Source of the DNA: an uncultured Chloroflexus sp.
GTDB lineage: Bacteria; Chloroflexota; Chloroflexia; Chloroflexales; Chloroflexaceae
DNA: 64,000 nucleotides
NCBI RefSeq assembly: GCF_937951745.1
Contig: NZ_CALFBQ010000039.1
Location: 1 to 64,000 of the forward strand
Direction: 5' to 3'
Shown here: piece after piece, positions 18,205 to 33,143 of the stretch
Position numbering within the stretch: position 1 is the stretch's first letter
How the letters are laid out: every line of letters starts with the position of its first letter
Notes under the pieces: generated by a model
What the model was told of the DNA's origin: nothing
Database searches by the model: none
The model's input: only the letters and a program-made list of their open reading frames with translations
Position numbers and translations under genes: made by a program

Positions 18205-20445
18205 ATGACAAACCCAACGATTCGCATCGGGGTATTGACCAGTGGTGGCGATGCACCGGGAATGAATGCGGCAGTTCGGGCCGTCGTGCGAACCGGAATT
18301 AGTCGCGGCTGCGAGGTATATGCGATTTACGAAGGGTATCAGGGACTCATAGAGGGCGGTAAGCTCATTCGACGCATGGATTGGAGTTCGGTCGGTGGAA
18401 TTATTCACCGCGGTGGCACCATCATCGGCACAGCACGGAGCGCCGAGTTTCGTACCCGTGATGGCCGCCGCCGAGCAGCGGCTAATCTGCTCATCCTCGG
18501 TATCGACCGACTGGTAGTTATCGGCGGTGATGGCAGCCTAACCGGCGCCGACATCTTTCGCCGTGAGTGGCCGGAGTTGGTGGCCGAGTTGGTTGATGAG
18601 GGCGAAGTTAGTAGTGAGAAAGCGGAAGCGCATCCCCATCTACGGATTGTTGGAGTCGTGGGCAGCATCGACAACGACTTTTGCGGCACCGATATGACCA
18701 TTGGCGCCGATACAGCATTGCATCGCATCACCGAGGCGATAGATGCCATTAGCTCGACGGCGGCCAGCCATCAACGCACCTTCGTCATTGAGGTGATGGG
18801 CCGCAATTGCGGCTATCTGGCGCTAATGGGAGCCATCGCCGGTGGCGCCGATTGGGCACTTATTCCAGAAATGCCGCCCCAGATGGACGATTGGGAACAG
18901 CATATGTGCGATGTGCTGCGGATCGGGCGCGAGCAGGGCCGGCGCGATAGTATTGTAGTAGTCGCTGAAGGAGCATGTGATCGTCACGGTAGGCCGATCA
19001 CTGCCGCTTATGTGAAAAAAGTCCTTGAAGAACGACTCGGCGAAGATACGCGGGTTACCATCCTCGGTCACGTGCAACGCGGCGGCGCGCCGAGTGCCTT
19101 CGACCGCTGGATGAGCTCGTTGCTCGGCGCAACAGCGGTCGAAGAACTGCTGGCCGCTGGCCCTGAGGCTGAACCCAAATTGATCGGTTTGCGCGAAAAC
19201 CGGGTGGTGCGGTTACCGCTGATGACGTGTGTGACCGATACCCGGCAGGTAGCGGAAGCGATCGCTCAACATGATTATGAACGCGCTATGGCGCTGCGCG
19301 GCAACAGTTTTGTCGAAGCATATCGCACCCTCGGCACACTCATCCAGTCACAACCATCACCACCCGATCGCTTGCAACGTGGCCATCGCTTCGCTGTGCT
19401 GCACAGCGGCGGCCCGGCACCGGGAATGAATACCGCAGTGCGGGCTGCTGTACGGATTGGGATCGATCGTGGCCATACCATCCTCGGTGTGCGCAACGGT
19501 TTTCAGGGTCTGATTGATGGCGACATCTTCGAGATGGATTGGATGAGCGTGAGCGGTTGGGCGACGATGGGCGGGGCCGAGTTGGGTACCAACCGCAAGA
19601 TTCCGCAGGGCAGCGAACTGTACCAGATCGCGCGCAATATCGAGCGCTTCGGCATTGACGGCATCTTGATGATTGGTGGCTGGGCCGGTTATCAGGCCGC
19701 CTACAAGCTCTACAGCGAACGCCATATCTTCCCGGCCTTCAATATTCCGATCATCTGCTTACCGGCCACCATCGACAACAATCTGCCCGGCTCCGAGTTG
19801 AGCCTCGGCGCTGACACGGCGCTGAACAGCATTGTGCAAGCGATTGATCGAATCAAGCAATCGGCAGTCGCCTCGCGCCGCTGTTTTGTGGTTGAGGTCA
19901 TGGGCCGCGACTGCGGCTATTTGGCCCTGATGAGCGGGCTTGCCACCGGGGCCGAGCGGGTCTATTTGCCCGAAGAGGGGATTAGCCTGCGCACTCTGCA
20001 AACCGATCTGGACGAGATGACGGACTGGTTCAGGCGCGGCAAACGGCTGAGCTTGATAATTCGCAACGAAAAGGCCAATCCGGTATATACCACCTCGTTT
20101 ATCTGTTCGCTGTTTGAGGAAGAAAGCGGCAAGCTGTTCGAGGTGCGGCAAGCGATCCTCGGCCACTTGCAACAAGGCGGCGATCCATCACCCTTTGACC
20201 GTATCCAAGCCACCCGCTTAGCCGTGCGCTGCATCGACTTTCTGATCGAACACACCGACCGGCGCCAGCCGGTGGGGGCATTTATCGGCTATCGCGGCGG
20301 CAAGGTGCAGTTCCACCAGCTCGATGATATGCCGCGGCTGATGGATCCGGTCTATGCCCGCCCCCGCGAGCAGTGGTGGCTCGAATTGCGCCAGATGGCC
20401 CAATTGCTGACTACCCCGCCATCGCCGCGACGGGTGGCAGACTGA
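18205..20445 (+). CDS. Tandem-domain (eukaryote-like) 6-phosphofructokinase
   Basis: 746-aa protein of two consecutive phosphofructokinase domains. The N half (about 1-390) keeps the active site: TSGGDAPGMN, IGGDGSLTGA, GSIDNDFCGTD and MGRNCGY; Gly in GGDG and GSIDND points to ATP rather than pyrophosphate as donor. The C half (about 395-746) is altered: HSGGPAPGMN, GGWAGYQAAY and PATIDNNLPGSE replace catalytic residues in the way the regulatory half of animal and fungal enzymes does. Family bacterial enzymes are usually ~320 aa. Role: fructose-6-phosphate to fructose-1,6-bisphosphate in glycolysis, probably with allosteric control by the C half. The ATG at 18205 follows GAGGGA. Confidence 0.92.
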   Translation: MTNPTIRIGVLTSGGDAPGMNAAVRAVVRTGISRGCEVYAIYEGYQGLIEGGKLIRRMDWSSVGGIIHRGGTIIGTARSAEFRTRDGRRRAAANLLILGIDRLVVIGGDGSLTGADIFRREWPELVAELVDEGEVSSEKAEAHPHLRIVGVVGSIDNDFCGTDMTIGADTALHRITEAIDAISSTAASHQRTFVIEVMGRNCGYLALMGAIAGGADWALIPEMPPQMDDWEQHMCDVLRIGREQGRRDSIVVVAEGACDRHGRPITAAYVKKVLEERLGEDTRVTILGHVQRGGAPSAFDRWMSSLLGATAVEELLAAGPEAEPKLIGLRENRVVRLPLMTCVTDTRQVAEAIAQHDYERAMALRGNSFVEAYRTLGTLIQSQPSPPDRLQRGHRFAVLHSGGPAPGMNTAVRAAVRIGIDRGHTILGVRNGFQGLIDGDIFEMDWMSVSGWATMGGAELGTNRKIPQGSELYQIARNIERFGIDGILMIGGWAGYQAAYKLYSERHIFPAFNIPIICLPATIDNNLPGSELSLGADTALNSIVQAIDRIKQSAVASRRCFVVEVMGRDCGYLALMSGLATGAERVYLPEEGISLRTLQTDLDEMTDWFRRGKRLSLIIRNEKANPVYTTSFICSLFEEESGKLFEVRQAILGHLQQGGDPSPFDRIQATRLAVRCIDFLIEHTDRRQPVGAFIGYRGGKVQFHQLDDMPRLMDPVYARPREQWWLELRQMAQLLTTPPSPRRVAD

Positions 20446-20652
20446 TGGCCGAGCGCACCTACGTGGTAAGCCGCGCCGAGGATAAGGGTAAGGGCGGGTG
20501 GGCAACCCGCCTCGAGACCCTCCCCAGACGGCTTGCCCGTACAGTGTACTTGGCTATCTAGACGCCCCACTATCCCCCGCCCATGCGAGCAGTGGTGGCT
20601 CGAATTGCGCCAGATGGCCCAATTGCTGACTACCCCGCCATCGCCGCGACGG
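20366..20652. repeat. 68-bp perfect direct duplication of the phosphofructokinase 3' end
   Basis: The segment 20366-20433 inside the phosphofructokinase gene recurs without mismatch at 20585-20652 in the downstream spacer, offset by 219 bp. Between them lies a GGCGGGT/ACCCGCC hairpin. This looks like a local tandem duplication or template-switch event. The copy cannot encode anything functional. The 20446-20808 spacer has no gene. Confidence 0.9.
20493..20511. terminator. Hairpin after the phosphofructokinase gene
   Basis: GGCGGGT (20493-20499) pairs with ACCCGCC (20505-20511), loop GGGCA, 48 nt past the stop. It lacks a U run, so it is a weak terminator candidate. Confidence 0.4.
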
Positions 20653-20771
20653 ATAGAAAACTAACGTGTGCGCACAATAGCAACGCTAGCCGTGCAGAGC
20701 GCAGCGAGCAAGCGGATAGATATCAGCACAAGGAGGTAAGCGTGGATTGGTCAGGGCGAACCGTAAGGGCA

Positions 20772-20790
20772 GGCGGGTTTAAAACCCGCC
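20772..20790. terminator. Hairpin downstream of ssb
   Basis: GGCGGGTT (20772-20779) pairs with AACCCGCC (20783-20790) with a 3-nt loop, 18 nt past the ssb stop on the reverse strand. It can serve both convergent genes. Confidence 0.55.
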
Positions 20791-20808
20791 CCCTTCCCGT
20801 CTCACCAC

Positions 20809-21333
20809 TTAAAACGGAATATCTTCGTCATCCAGCGGCTGGGGCTGGTTACGGGCAGGCGCACGGTTGGCTGGCGGGCGCGCCGCAGGCGGATTGTTGT
20901 TCGCCGAGCGTGGGCTAGCCGGTGGCGGCGTGCGGCGTACCGGCTCGTCAACCGGCTCGTCATAGACCGGTTCAGCATCGGGTACCGGCCCGCGCTCGCC
21001 CTTGGCCGAGAGAATAATCATATCTTGCGCAATCACCTCGGTAGTGTAGCGCTCTTGGCCGTCGCGATCCGTCCACTTCCGAGTTTGCAGCCGCCCCTCG
21101 ATATAAACGCGGGTGCCTTTGGTGAGATACTGATTGCAGATCTCACCCAATTTATCCCACGCCACGATGCGGAACCACTCAGTCTCTTCGTGGGAGTTAC
21201 CGTCTTTGTCGCGCCACGTGCGGTTGCTCGCCACCCGGAAGGTCGTTACGGCGCTGCCTTGCGCAGTGTAGCGCATTTCCGGATCGGCGCCGAGATGACC
21301 CGTCAGTTGCACTTTGTTCAGATCCTTTGCCAT
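20809..21333 (-). CDS. ssb: Single-stranded DNA-binding protein
   Basis: 174-aa SSB. The OB-fold (about 1-110) starts MAKDLNKVQLTGHLGADPEM and includes FRVASNRTW and YIEGRLQTRKW. A Pro/Ala/Arg-rich disordered linker leads to the acidic tail DDEDIPF that recruits replication and repair partners. The ATG at 21333 follows GGAGGG. It has its own strong promoter at 21423-21451 and is not linked to rpsF or rpsR here. Confidence 0.96.
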   Translation of the reverse strand: MAKDLNKVQLTGHLGADPEMRYTAQGSAVTTFRVASNRTWRDKDGNSHEETEWFRIVAWDKLGEICNQYLTKGTRVYIEGRLQTRKWTDRDGQERYTTEVIAQDMIILSAKGERGPVPDAEPVYDEPVDEPVRRTPPPASPRSANNNPPAARPPANRAPARNQPQPLDDEDIPF

Positions 21334-21402
21334 CGTAACCCTCCTCGTCACTCGTGTGTCATCGTCCCAACAGTACCGAACCGAGCGAGAGCTTTCCCGC
21401 AC

Positions 21403-21451
21403 GTTCTAGAACTATTGTGCGAATTATAACACCCGTTCTGCTGGCCGTCAA
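21403..21451 (-). promoter_or_regulatory. Strong sigma70-type promoter of ssb with a palindrome near the start site
   Basis: On the reverse strand TTGACG (21446-21451), a 17-nt spacer and TATAAT (21423-21428) form a near-consensus promoter 90 nt before the ssb ATG. The perfect palindrome GTTCTAGAAC (21403-21412) lies about +4 to +13 and could be an operator. Confidence 0.75.
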
Positions 21452-21477
21452 GCACATAGATTGCAGCTTGCTAACAA

Positions 21478-21756
21478 TTATGATAAGCCGATGTCAAACC
21501 CGGCTTCAAGGTCGCGCCGCGAGTAGCGGCGAAAGGCGAGCACCGTCGTCGTGTGGCGCACTCCCGCAATGCGGGCAATGCCTCCCGGCACCGCCTCGTC
21601 GAGCGATTCGTAGTCGTTGACGCGCAACACCGCGATAATATCATAGTCACCCGTGACCGAATAGACTTCGGCAACATTAGGCAGTTCGGCAACCTCTTGG
21701 GCGATGTCGCTGATCCGTTGCGGTTCGCAGGTAATGAACACAAACGCTGTCACCAT
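21478..21756 (-). CDS. Stand-alone Lrp/AsnC ligand-binding (RAM) domain protein
   Basis: 92-aa protein equal to the C-terminal sensor domain of Lrp/AsnC regulators without the DNA-binding half: begins MVTAFVFITCEP, contains NVAEVYSVTGDYDIIAVL and ends in a strand with HTTTVLAF. Such single-domain proteins bind amino acids or effectors and form oligomers; some modulate full-length Lrp. AAGGAG precedes the ATG at 21756. It lies between the membrane protein gene and ssb, 73 nt after the former. Confidence 0.85.
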   Translation of the reverse strand: MVTAFVFITCEPQRISDIAQEVAELPNVAEVYSVTGDYDIIAVLRVNDYESLDEAVPGGIARIAGVRHTTTVLAFRRYSRRDLEAGFDIGLS

Positions 21757-21829
21757 AAGCGCGCTCCTTTGCTCGCTGGCGGTTGTTTAGCTCCATCATA
21801 CCAGATGAACGCGCCGGCTCAGTAGCATT

Positions 21830-23791
21830 TCAAAACGGCTCCGGTGGACGTGCGCGCCACAGCATTGGCGTGAGCCAGTACCAGAGCGTGTTGAGCAGTA
21901 CCAACAGACCGACGATAAGTACGCTCAACCGCCCCCACCATCCTCGTCGCCAGAGTACGTCACAGGCAGCGGCAGCACCAATCGCGATTGCCCAGCCAAG
22001 CGCCATCAGGTAGCGCGGGCTATTTGAGATTTGGGTGATAAACGGCAGCGTCGCAAAGATGATCGCAACGACAAAACTCAATGCCATGAGACCGGTAGTG
22101 ATCTGCCATCCTTGCCAACGGTTGAGCAGCCAAAGACCGCCTAGCGCGAAGGGCAGAGGAAAGAAGCCATAGTGGGCTATCAGACCGGCTTGCCAGAGCG
22201 TGCGCCAGAGTGTTTCACGACTGGCCGGTGCTCGTCCGGCGACAGCCGGGAGACCGCCACTGCGCACTCTTTCCAGTTGGTCGAGGAATATCGGTAAGTA
22301 GGCACTGTAGAAGAAGACTATCGCTATCAATGCACCGCAACCGATAGCAATTGTTAGCGGCCAACGCACCCGTTGCGCCCACGCTGTGCCACGCCAGCCG
22401 GCACCCCAAACGATGGCGATCAACAGGGCAAAGAGTGCGCCACTGCTGAGTAAGAAGCCAAAATGACCGAGAAAGACCATTGCACTGAGCGCAGCGATAC
22501 CTAGCACCCATTCACGGCTGTATTGTCCAGCTTGCCAGTCTTCCCATGCTCGGATTACACCCCAGATCAGCAATAGATAGAGCGCCTGCGTGATGATGTG
22601 CGTATCGAATGACCACCACGTGGTGAGGTAGGTCGCCGCCGTGAAGATGTACACGCCCGCTGCCAACAGCGCCGATCGTGGCGGTAAGACACGGCGGGCA
22701 ATGACGTAGATGATCAACCCGCTCAAACTATCGGCTAAAGCTGCACCGATCTGTAAGACGAGCGGTGTTTCAACGCCCAGTAGCCGTAGTGGCGCGAGCA
22801 GGAAGTAAGCACCCGGTGGATAGGGAAAGTCGATACCACGATTGTTAGAGACGATTGTTATCAATCCACCAAGCGCTTCATGGAATCGGTTGGTGTGAAA
22901 GCCGATGTCACCGGGCATACTGGTAGGATAGAAGCGGCCACCGATGCGTGTGGCAAAGGCAATCGCAACCATCGCAGTGAGTGTGCCGTCAATGCCGGCC
23001 GGCCATGATTGACCCCGAAGCCATATTTGCACACCAATGGCCAGCGGATAAGTCAGTGCGAGCGCCGCAAAGGCCGCTTCGGCCCCGAAAGCCCAACGGA
23101 CTGGGTCAAACAGGATGGCAAGACTGAGCGCACCAATTGCCATTGCTAAACTCCAACCGGCCCACCGATCCAAGGTACGTGCGAGAGTCAGCCAGCCAAG
23201 CACAACAGCTCCGACCCACCACGCTAATCGATCAACCGCCGGCCACACCCAGCCTTGCGAAACTGTCGCAATGGTGATGTGTGCTAGTGGCAAACCGAGC
23301 CAGCGTGGGTCTTGGGGTGGTTGAAAGGTGTCGCTTACGATCCGGATGCGGAGATTGCCATCCGCCGCTGCCGGTACCAGCAGCCATTGCCGACTACCGC
23401 TGCGCCTGACCGGTATTTCGGCTAGCAGATGTTCGTTCTGCCACACCTGATATGTTGTTGGTGCTATCGAAACAATACGCTCATCGATCGGCAACCAGTG
23501 AAACTCGACGAGTGCCGCCTGTGTTCCAAAACCGGGTAGCGTAATCTTAGAGTTGCCGCCGCTCCAGCGGTAGCTGCCATACAGTCCTTGTTCAGCGGTA
23601 TTGAAGTCACGCAGAAACGGGAGATCGGTATGACCAATCCCCTCTTCATACCCGACGTCAATCACATATTGGTGAGGTAATTGGGCTGAGAGCAGCGCTG
23701 CCGCGAGGAAGCAGGCCAGTGCTATCCAGAGCGCCGGCGCGCGCAATGCGCGCCATTCTTGGGCGATAAAGTTCATAATGACGTGATGCAT
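21830..23791 (-). CDS. Large multipass membrane protein, possibly a GT-C-type glycosyltransferase
   Basis: About 653 aa. One hydrophobic segment near the N terminus, a ~130-residue non-membrane part with strand-like sequence (the Trp-rich region before PRWLGLPL), then about ten membrane helices. Between helices sits a loop with SNNRGIDFPYPPGAYFLLAP, resembling dolichyl-phosphate-mannose/ArnT-like GT-C proteins, but the diagnostic acidic pair is not clear. The start is uncertain: ATG at 23791 is used, 23776 and TTG 23830 are alternatives, none with a ribosome site. Function unknown; lipid-linked sugar transfer is a guess. Confidence 0.68.
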   Translation of the reverse strand: MHHVIMNFIAQEWRALRAPALWIALACFLAAALLSAQLPHQYVIDVGYEEGIGHTDLPFLRDFNTAEQGLYGSYRWSGGNSKITLPGFGTQAALVEFHWLPIDERIVSIAPTTYQVWQNEHLLAEIPVRRSGSRQWLLVPAAADGNLRIRIVSDTFQPPQDPRWLGLPLAHITIATVSQGWVWPAVDRLAWWVGAVVLGWLTLARTLDRWAGWSLAMAIGALSLAILFDPVRWAFGAEAAFAALALTYPLAIGVQIWLRGQSWPAGIDGTLTAMVAIAFATRIGGRFYPTSMPGDIGFHTNRFHEALGGLITIVSNNRGIDFPYPPGAYFLLAPLRLLGVETPLVLQIGAALADSLSGLIIYVIARRVLPPRSALLAAGVYIFTAATYLTTWWSFDTHIITQALYLLLIWGVIRAWEDWQAGQYSREWVLGIAALSAMVFLGHFGFLLSSGALFALLIAIVWGAGWRGTAWAQRVRWPLTIAIGCGALIAIVFFYSAYLPIFLDQLERVRSGGLPAVAGRAPASRETLWRTLWQAGLIAHYGFFPLPFALGGLWLLNRWQGWQITTGLMALSFVVAIIFATLPFITQISNSPRYLMALGWAIAIGAAAACDVLWRRGWWGRLSVLIVGLLVLLNTLWYWLTPMLWRARPPEPF

Positions 23792-23903
23792 AAACGGTAC
23801 GGTTATCGAATACCTTGCCCTATTATGCAAAAAGTTGCAGCCTCGTGACAGGCAATCTGCTATCAGTGTAGCTCATATCGCCTGATGGCTAGGCACACCG
23901 CTC

Positions 23904-24090
23904 ATTGCTGCGCCGCGCGTAGGGTCAGAACGGCGCAGCAATCTCCTCCAAGCACGGACGATGGCCGCTCACTCCGTGTCGCTCAGGTGGGAGATTGCTT
24001 CGGTTGGGCGGCACCCAACCCGGCTAAGTGCCGCCACCCCTCGCAATAACAGTGGAACTACGCCCTGCTTCCTCTTTGTCATTGCGAGCT
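23904..24090. repeat. CATTGCGAG-type inverted repeat elements upstream of the membrane protein gene
   Basis: Three nested dyads lie in the 23792-24366 spacer: ATTGCTGCGCCG/CGGCGCAGCAAT (23904-23915 with 23931-23942, perfect 12 bp), GCAATCTCC with GGAGATTGC (about 23938-23999), and CTCGCAAT/ATTGCGAG (24040-24047 with 24081-24088). This is the pattern of non-coding mobile-like repeats seen again near 38.05 and 50.4 kb. No gene is supported in the spacer. Confidence 0.6.
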
Positions 24091-24366
24091 GCGCAAAGGG
24101 GCACAGCATTGCCATGACCCGCGCGGTGCAACAATCCACCACGCGGGCGAGAGGCCCCCTGCCCGCCTTGGACATCGTCTTGCCGGCTCATCATGACCTT
24201 GCAAAACATCGCATCAGCCACAGCCGGAGACCGCTGCGGGCACACCACGCTCTCGCAACGGCAATCGCACACATCTCCTCCCCCGCCAAGTCAGCAAAAA
24301 GAGAGAAGGGCGCATGATGTCGCCCTTCCCCTCCGCTGCTACCGCCAATGGCGTCCCACTTCGCGC

Positions 24367-28869
<4,503 letters not shown>

Positions 28870-28975
28870 GTGGGCTTACTCCTGTAGCGGAAGCGTACCG
28901 CCAGACTCCACGCGCCCAGCGCGGCTAGCCCGCGTTGGCGCAGCTATTGGGTCAGATCCGTTTTGTTCGGCGTAG

Positions 28976-29003
28976 CCGGGCAACGGGATGTACCGTCGCC
29001 CGG
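28976..29003. promoter_or_regulatory. Hairpin in the rpoB-rpoC spacer
   Basis: CCGGGC (28976-28981) pairs with GCCCGG (28998-29003), extended by ACGG/CCGT after a one-base bulge on each side; loop of six. It lies 15 nt past the rpoB stop. No U tract follows, so it may mark RNA processing or partial attenuation between the two subunit genes. Confidence 0.4.
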
Positions 29004-29018
29004 ATGAGGATTGAGTGG

Positions 29019-32000
29019 TTAGAACTCGCCGCGCTCCATGCCGCTCAGGTTGATGCCTTCGAGCGCGCCGATGTCGCTGTCGAGGTCATCGCTCAGCTCA
29101 ACCGGCTTCTCATCGGCGCTCAACACCTCGACGCTGAGACCAAGGCTTTGCAGCTCCTTGATCAGCACCTTGAAGCTTTCGGGCACGCCAGCCTCTTGGA
29201 TCGGCTCGCCCTTCACGATCGCCTCGTAGGTCTTGACGCGGCCAACCACATCGTCGGACTTCACTGTCAACATCTCTTGCAAGGTGTAGGCCGCCCCGTA
29301 TGCCTCCAGCGCCCAGACTTCCATTTCACCGAAACGCTGGCCGCCAAACTGGGCCTTACCGCCGAGCGGTTGCTGAGTCACGAGGCTGTAGGGGCCGGTC
29401 GAACGGGCATGGATCTTATCTTCGACAAGGTGGGCCAGCTTAAGCATATACGCGTAGCCGACCGTCACCGGATGATCGAACTTCTCGCCGGTGCGTCCAT
29501 CGTAGAGCGTCACCTTACCGTCGGCAGGCAACCCGGCCTGCACCAGCAGATCTTTGATCTGATCCTCGTGCGCACCATCGAACACCGGCGTGGCGACCCG
29601 AAAGCCGAGGCGAGCAGCGGCCCAACCAAGGTGGGTTTCAAGAATCTGGCCGATATTCATACGCGACGGCACACCAATCGGGTTGAGAATGATGTCCACC
29701 GGGCGGCCATCAGGCAAGAAGGGCATATCCTCGATTGGCAGCACCCGCGACACTACACCCTTATTGCCGTGGCGACCGGCCATCTTGTCGCCGGCGCTGA
29801 TCTTGCGCTTCTGGCAGAGCAGCACGCGCACGGTCTGATTGACGCCGACCGGCAGTTCAGCGCCTTCGCTACGCGAGAAGACCTTGACATCGATCACCTT
29901 GCCGCGCACACCGTTAGGCACGCGCAATGAACTATCCTTCACCTCGCGCGCCTTCTCGCCGAAGATTGCACGCAGCAAACGCTCCTCAGCCGTCAGGTCA
30001 GTCTCACCTTTCGGGGTAATCTTGCCAACCAGAATATCGTTGGGCTGCACCTCGGCACCGATGTAGATAATACCGCGCTCATCGAGATTGCGCAGGCTCT
30101 CTTGGCCAACGTTAGGAATATCGCGAGTAATCTCTTCAGGGCCAAGCTTGGTATCGCGCGCCTCCACCTCGTACTTCTCGATATGGATCGAGGTGAAGAT
30201 ATCTTCGCGCACCAGCCGCTCGCTGACAAGGATCGCGTCCTCGAAGTTACCGCCTTCCCACGGCATGTAGGCGACCAACACATTCTGGCCGAGGGCTAGT
30301 TCTCCTTGATCGGTGCTCGAGCTATCGGCGATCACCTCGCCGGCCCGCACCCGCTGCCCGCGCACCACTGCCGGACGCTGGTTAATGCAGGTATCTTGGT
30401 TGCTGCGCATGAACTTGCGCAAGCGATACTCGGTCTGCGTGCCGTCATCCTCTTCCACCACGATCCGGCTGCTGGTGGCGCTGACCACGACGCCATCGCG
30501 GCGCGCGACCACTACCTGACCGCTATCGCGGGCAGCGCGATACTCCATACCGGTGCCGACGATCGGCGCGTCGGGCCGCAGCAACGGCACCGCCTGCCGC
30601 TGCATGTTCGACCCCATCAGCGCGCGGTTGGCGTCATCGTGCTCAAGGAAGGGGATGAGCGAGGTCGAGACGCTTACCACCTGCTTAGGCGACACGTCCA
30701 TATAGTCCACCCGCTCAACCCGCTCGGTGACGAAATCCTCGCCAAAGCGGCACGAGACGGTTGTTTCGAGGAAGCGGTTATGTTCGTCGAGCGGTGCGTT
30801 GGCCTGCACAATCACAAAGCGGTCTTCTTCATCGGCGCTGAGGTAATCGACCTCTTGCGACACCACCGGGCGAATCTTGATATGCTTGATCGGTAATGCG
30901 ACGATCCGCTCGGCCAAGGCACGGTTAATCTCGGTGCCAGCCTCGGCGATCACCTCATCGGTATCGGGATCGACAATATCCTCGCGCAGAATCTGGCCAC
31001 GCAACAAACCGATCGTAATCTGGCGGGCAATCTGGTCATCAACCCGCGTACCCTTCGCCGCAATCAGCTCACCGGTGCGCAGATCGCGCACATCGCGGAG
31101 CAGAATCCCCTTTTCTTTCCAGACTTGCACGTTATCAACGCTGTTATACACCTTGCGGTATGGCGTCTCAAGGAAGCCCATCTCGTTGACGCGGGCGAAG
31201 GTGGACATCGTGCCAATCAGACCGATGTTCGGCCCTTCCGGCGTTTCAACCGGGCAGATGCGGCCATAGTGCGAGTGATGCACGTCGCGCACTTCAAAGC
31301 CGGCCCGATCACGCGAAAGACCACCGGGGCCGAGAGCTGAGAGACGGCGCTTATTGGTCAACTCAGCGAGCGGATTCGTCTGATCCATAAACTGGCTCAA
31401 CTGCGACCCGCCAAAGAACTCGCGCATCGCCGCCACCACCGGACGAATGTTGATCAAACCATTCGGAGTCGCACTAGCCGGCTCTTGCAACGACATGCGC
31501 TCCTTAACAACCCGTTCGAGGCGGAGCAGACCAACGCGGAACTGCTGCTGGATCAACTCGCCGACGGTGCGTACCCGCCGATTACCGAGGTGGTCAATGT
31601 CGTCAGGACGACCGTGGCCATTGTTCAGCAGAATGATCTGCTCGACAATGCGGAAGATATCGCGCGGCAGCAGCACCCGCACGCTCAGATCGGGCGCCTT
31701 CGCGCTATCGCGGCGGGCATCGCGCTCCCAGAGGTTCTTGTTCAACTTATAGCGGCCCACCTTCGCCAGATCGTAGCGACGCGGGCTAAACAGCAACGAC
31801 TCGATCAGCGAACGCGCATTCTCAAGCGTCGGCGGATCACCGGGGCGCAAGCGCTTGTACAGCTCAAGCAGCGCCTCTTTCGCATTGCGCGACGGATCTT
31901 TATCGAGCGTCGCCTGAATATATGGGTGCTCGGCCACCGTGTCAATGTGGCGGAACAGCTCGATCAACTGGTCGTTGTGGCCATACTTGTCCAACTCGTT

Positions 32001-32702
32001 GTCTGGCGCCCAGCGCCCGCTGCCATCTTCTTCGGCCAACCATGCACTAATCGCGCGCAGCAGAATCGTGACCGGAATCTTGCGCTTGCGATCAACCTTG
32101 ACGCTAATCACATCGCGCTTGTTGGTCTCGAATTCCAGCCATGCGCCGCGGTTCGGGATCAGCTTGGCCGTATGCAACGAACGTCCGCTGGTCGGATCCT
32201 TCTCATCTTTGAAATAGACGCCGGGCGAGCGGATCAACTGCGACACCACCACCCGTTCGGCCCCATTATAGACAAAGGTGCCATTGTCGGTCATCATCGG
32301 GAAGTCACCGAGAAAGATCTCTGACTCCTTAATTTCCCCGGTGGTGAGAATGCGCAATTCCACCCGTACCCGCAATGGCGCGGCATAGGTCAGATCACGT
32401 TCGCGGCACTCGAACTCGTCGTAACGCGGCTCGCCGAAGGTGTAGTCGCGAAAATGAAGCTCAAGGTTCTTACCGGTAAAGTCGGTAATCGGCGAGATCT
32501 CGTCGAAGAGTTCACGTAGCCCCTCGCGTTTAAACCACTCAAAACTCTTGAGTTGGGTTTCGATCAGCAACGGCAGATCGATCGTGTCCTTAATCCGGGC
32601 AAACGAACGACGTTCAATCCGGCGCGACCGGCGACCATCGGCGCCCGGGTCGATCGGGGCGATCAGCGGCTGAAGGACCACGCTCTCAATCAACGGGGGC
32701 AT
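29019..32702 (-). CDS. rpoB: DNA-directed RNA polymerase beta subunit
   Basis: 1227-aa beta subunit. Recognisable blocks: the rifampicin region with [31 protein letters not shown] split over two lines of fork loop 2, [13 protein letters not shown], the catalytic [42 protein letters not shown] and the C-terminal [13 protein letters not shown] and [16 protein letters not shown]. The rifampicin-pocket residues read wild type by eye. Start ATG 32702 with AGAGGTG upstream; a longer frame is rejected. Promoter candidate at 32929-32957. The ribosomal protein genes that often precede rpoB are absent. Confidence 0.98.
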   Translation of the reverse strand: MPPLIESVVLQPLIAPIDPGADGRRSRRIERRSFARIKDTIDLPLLIETQLKSFEWFKREGLRELFDEISPITDFTGKNLELHFRDYTFGEPRYDEFECRERDLTYAAPLRVRVELRILTTGEIKESEIFLGDFPMMTDNGTFVYNGAERVVVSQLIRSPGVYFKDEKDPTSGRSLHTAKLIPNRGAWLEFETNKRDVISVKVDRKRKIPVTILLRAISAWLAEEDGSGRWAPDNELDKYGHNDQLIELFRHIDTVAEHPYIQATLDKDPSRNAKEALLELYKRLRPGDPPTLENARSLIESLLFSPRRYDLAKVGRYKLNKNLWERDARRDSAKAPDLSVRVLLPRDIFRIVEQIILLNNGHGRPDDIDHLGNRRVRTVGELIQQQFRVGLLRLERVVKERMSLQEPASATPNGLINIRPVVAAMREFFGGSQLSQFMDQTNPLAELTNKRRLSALGPGGLSRDRAGFEVRDVHHSHYGRICPVETPEGPNIGLIGTMSTFARVNEMGFLETPYRKVYNSVDNVQVWKEKGILLRDVRDLRTGELIAAKGTRVDDQIARQITIGLLRGQILREDIVDPDTDEVIAEAGTEINRALAERIVALPIKHIKIRPVVSQEVDYLSADEEDRFVIVQANAPLDEHNRFLETTVSCRFGEDFVTERVERVDYMDVSPKQVVSVSTSLIPFLEHDDANRALMGSNMQRQAVPLLRPDAPIVGTGMEYRAARDSGQVVVARRDGVVVSATSSRIVVEEDDGTQTEYRLRKFMRSNQDTCINQRPAVVRGQRVRAGEVIADSSSTDQGELALGQNVLVAYMPWEGGNFEDAILVSERLVREDIFTSIHIEKYEVEARDTKLGPEEITRDIPNVGQESLRNLDERGIIYIGAEVQPNDILVGKITPKGETDLTAEERLLRAIFGEKAREVKDSSLRVPNGVRGKVIDVKVFSRSEGAELPVGVNQTVRVLLCQKRKISAGDKMAGRHGNKGVVSRVLPIEDMPFLPDGRPVDIILNPIGVPSRMNIGQILETHLGWAAARLGFRVATPVFDGAHEDQIKDLLVQAGLPADGKVTLYDGRTGEKFDHPVTVGYAYMLKLAHLVEDKIHARSTGPYSLVTQQPLGGKAQFGGQRFGEMEVWALEAYGAAYTLQEMLTVKSDDVVGRVKTYEAIVKGEPIQEAGVPESFKVLIKELQSLGLSVEVLSADEKPVELSDDLDSDIGALEGINLSGMERGEF

Positions 32703-32928
32703 ACGCACCTCTCTTCTATCACTTGCGGTTATGCTATCGGCGCTCCGTGGCAACCAGTTTCGTCAAAAAAACAGAAACAGCCGACCTGCCGCTCTCCCTT
32801 CAGCGGGTTACCGGCAGACTGGCACACTTCTCGTTCGCTGTTCAATATTCGTTACGCCCCGCACGGGGACTTCCTGCTATCGTGTTACTCACGCTTGTCG
32901 GCGCGCATCTTATAGATCGCGAAAGACA

Positions 32929-32957
32929 ATGATACCACGTACTTACGAAAAGATCAA
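32929..32957 (-). promoter_or_regulatory. Probable promoter of rpoBC
   Basis: On the reverse strand TTGATC (32952-32957) and TATCAT (32929-32934) are exactly 17 nt apart, leaving a leader of about 220 nt before rpoB. The same -35 sequence and spacing occur in the promoter at 47531-47559. Nothing else with coding character is visible in the 32703-33198 spacer. Confidence 0.55.
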
Positions 32958-33143
32958 GGAGGTTTTTAGGCGAGTCTGTACCTTGTTGTAGGTAGTATAC
33001 CATGAGTAGAGAGATTTGGCCCTCACCCCCACCCCCGCTCCCACTGGCTAGGCAACGGCGGGCAACGCACTGGCCGCAGAGGCTTTAACCGCACAGGCAC
33101 CAAGTGTGCACCGGCCGCAGAGGGTTTTTGGGTTACCATTCAG

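Noticed and set aside
20373-20918. Two similar small forward frames around 20.4-20.9 kb
   Set aside because: They are artefacts of the 68-bp duplication of the phosphofructokinase gene end.
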